Below, one piece after another: positions 4,904 to 5,521 of a DNA stretch of 5,521 nt. The stretch is taken from assembly GCA_023436175.1 (NCBI GenBank), contig JAEZKE010000044.1:1-5521 (forward strand). Direction: 5' to 3'. How positions within the stretch are numbered: position 1 is the stretch's first letter; each line of letters begins with the position of its first letter. The notes under the pieces were generated by a model. The model saw only the letters and a program-made list of their open reading frames with translations. It had not been told where the DNA came from and made no database searches. This DNA is from Methanobacteriota archaeon. GTDB taxonomy: Archaea; Methanobacteriota; Methanobacteria; Methanobacteriales; Methanobacteriaceae. The position numbers were made by a program, and so were the translations under genes.

Positions 4904-5059
4904 TTCCCGCCAAAACTAAACACACGCTAAAACCAACAAAAGTATAAAAAAATACAACTCCCATAACCGAGAATTGTATTTTTTCATATCTTATTGTATT
5001 ATTTTTTATTTAAAATATCTGTTCAGCAAGCCCTTAAATCCTGCACCGTGCCTTGCTTC
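4904..5059 (-). repeat. R4: rubrerythrin 3' end and terminator, the occupied target copy
   Basis: The part of the resident rubrerythrin gene and its downstream region that is repeated as R3, R2 and R1. It covers codons EARHGAGFKGLLNRYFK-stop (5059-5006), the trailer, the hairpin and about 40 bp beyond it, ending at TTCCCGC. If integration happens here, this is the rebuilt 3' end brought in by the latest insertion. Confidence 0.88.
4946..4984 (-). terminator. Rho-independent terminator of the rubrerythrin gene
   Basis: AAAAATACAA ... TTGTATTTTT forms a 10-bp stem, extended by TTCTC against GGGAG around a short loop, with a T-run on the minus strand, about 22 bases after the stop codon. It isolates the inserted segments from rubrerythrin transcription. 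Confidence 0.8.
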
Positions 5060-5521
5060 GTCTTTACACATTTCGTGAACTGTATCGTGAATTGCATCAA
5101 GGTTAAGCTGTTTTGCACGAGTTGCTAGATCCTTCTTGCCCTTGCATGCACCGGCTTCGGCTTCTGCTCTTAGCTCAAGGTTTTTCTTAGTGTCAGCATG
5201 AACTACTTCACCAAGCAATTCTGCGAACTTTGCAGCGTGTTCAGCTTCTTCCCATGCAGCAAGCTTGTAAAAAGCCCCGATTTCAGGGTAACCTTCACGT
5301 TCTGCCTGTCTTGCCATGGCAAGATACATACCAACCTCTGTACATTCACCCGTAAAGTTTGCTCTCAGGCCTTCAAGTATCTCGGCATCAACACCCTGTG
5401 CTACACCAATTCTATGTTCATCAGCCCACTGTGCTGATGTTTCTGACTGCTCAATAAATTTAGCCTTTGGTGCTTTACACTGAGGACAAGCATCAGGTGC
5501 CTCGTTACCACTATGTACATA
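5006..5521 (-). CDS. Reverse rubrerythrin (NADH peroxidase-type), C-terminal 171 residues
   Basis: Non-haem di-iron protein that reduces H2O2 (and O2) in the cytoplasm of anaerobes, fed by NADH via a rubredoxin reductase. The rubredoxin domain comes first: the visible sequence begins YVHSGNEAPDACPQC, carrying the second CxxC pair of the Fe(Cys)4 site; the first pair lies beyond the window edge. This N-terminal placement defines the reverse type. The four-helix domain follows, with the iron ligands expected in NFTGECTEVGMY (GE), AAWEEAEHAAKF (EEAEH) and HEMCKDEARHG (E, DEARH). Judged against clostridial relatives, only about 10 residues are missing upstream. Its end, RYFK-TAA, is intact. The last 17 codons and the terminator recur three times to the left, so this gene is the apparent integration target. 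Base composition is richer in GC than the inserted cargo, as expected of core genome. Confidence 0.93.
   Translation of the reverse strand, partial: YVHSGNEAPDACPQCKAPKAKFIEQSETSAQWADEHRIGVAQGVDAEILEGLRANFTGECTEVGMYLAMARQAEREGYPEIGAFYKLAAWEEAEHAAKFAELLGEVVHADTKKNLELRAEAEAGACKGKKDLATRAKQLNLDAIHDTVHEMCKDEARHGAGFKGLLNRYFK

Larger units (their letters stand above)
3063..5059. mobile_element. Putative integrated segment 1 (youngest), between R3 and R4
   Basis: A 1.7-kb body flanked by 94 % identical tails R3 and R4. Cargo: a frameshifted GNAT acetyltransferase, an orphan coding remnant and an intact small membrane protein, all on the minus strand. One GTGGGA cluster lies near R3. No integrase, resolvase, relaxase or replication gene is present, so this is cargo moved by an enzyme encoded elsewhere, or what remains after loss of the mobility gene. 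Confidence 0.55.

Noticed and set aside
693..5059. CRISPR array or simple dispersed repeat family
   Set aside because: The repeated units are ~95-160 bp, include the coding 3' end of a neighbouring gene, and are separated by gene-sized segments.
5198..5437. Plus-strand 79-aa frame
   Set aside because: Antisense to conserved rubrerythrin coding sequence.

Overview
The window is an AT-rich stretch of an anaerobic Firmicute, probably a member of the Clostridia. The evidence is a reverse-type rubrerythrin gene entering at the right edge, strong AGGAGG-type ribosome binding sites, consensus sigma-A-like promoters and strongly AT-biased codon use. Every gene I can support lies on the minus strand, so biological reading runs from right to left.

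Layout from right to left. (1) 5521-5006: the C-terminal 171 codons of a reverse rubrerythrin, followed by a strong hairpin terminator. (2) 4904-3063: a block bounded by two 94 % identical, ~155-bp copies of the rubrerythrin 3' end plus terminator. It holds a frameshifted GNAT acetyltransferase, a 61-codon orphan coding remnant and an intact 161-aa four-helix membrane protein. (3) 3063-2233: a short block holding the 3' half of a reverse transcriptase (YADD motif), itself frameshifted at an A8 run. It ends at a third, older rubrerythrin tail. (4) 2233-693: a block holding an intact 309-aa three-helix membrane protein with its own promoter. It ends at a fourth, eroded rubrerythrin tail. (5) 449-1: the start of a secreted HAF-repeat protein with a TTG start and signal peptide, running off the left edge.

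The organising feature is the four-fold repetition of the rubrerythrin 3' end (R1 693-786, R2 2233-2391, R3 3063-3217, R4 4904-5059), all in the same orientation and each with the stop codon and terminator. This is what serial site-specific integration at the 3' end of a conserved gene leaves behind, as in SCC elements at rlmH or islands in tRNA genes: each newcomer rebuilds the gene's end and displaces the older tail. R3 matches R4 almost perfectly, R2 differs mostly at synonymous positions, and R1 is decayed. The array therefore reads like strata, with the youngest next to rubrerythrin. Clusters of a GTGGGA motif beside R3, and inside the segments after R1 and R3, could be recombinase arm sites.

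The cargo is accessory: small membrane proteins, an acetyltransferase and a retron-like or defence-type reverse transcriptase. Several genes are broken. No recombinase gene is visible, so the mobilising enzyme would have to act from elsewhere or have been lost. The functional reading (defence or accessory cargo hotspot downstream of rubrerythrin) is inference; the repeats and broken genes are seen directly.
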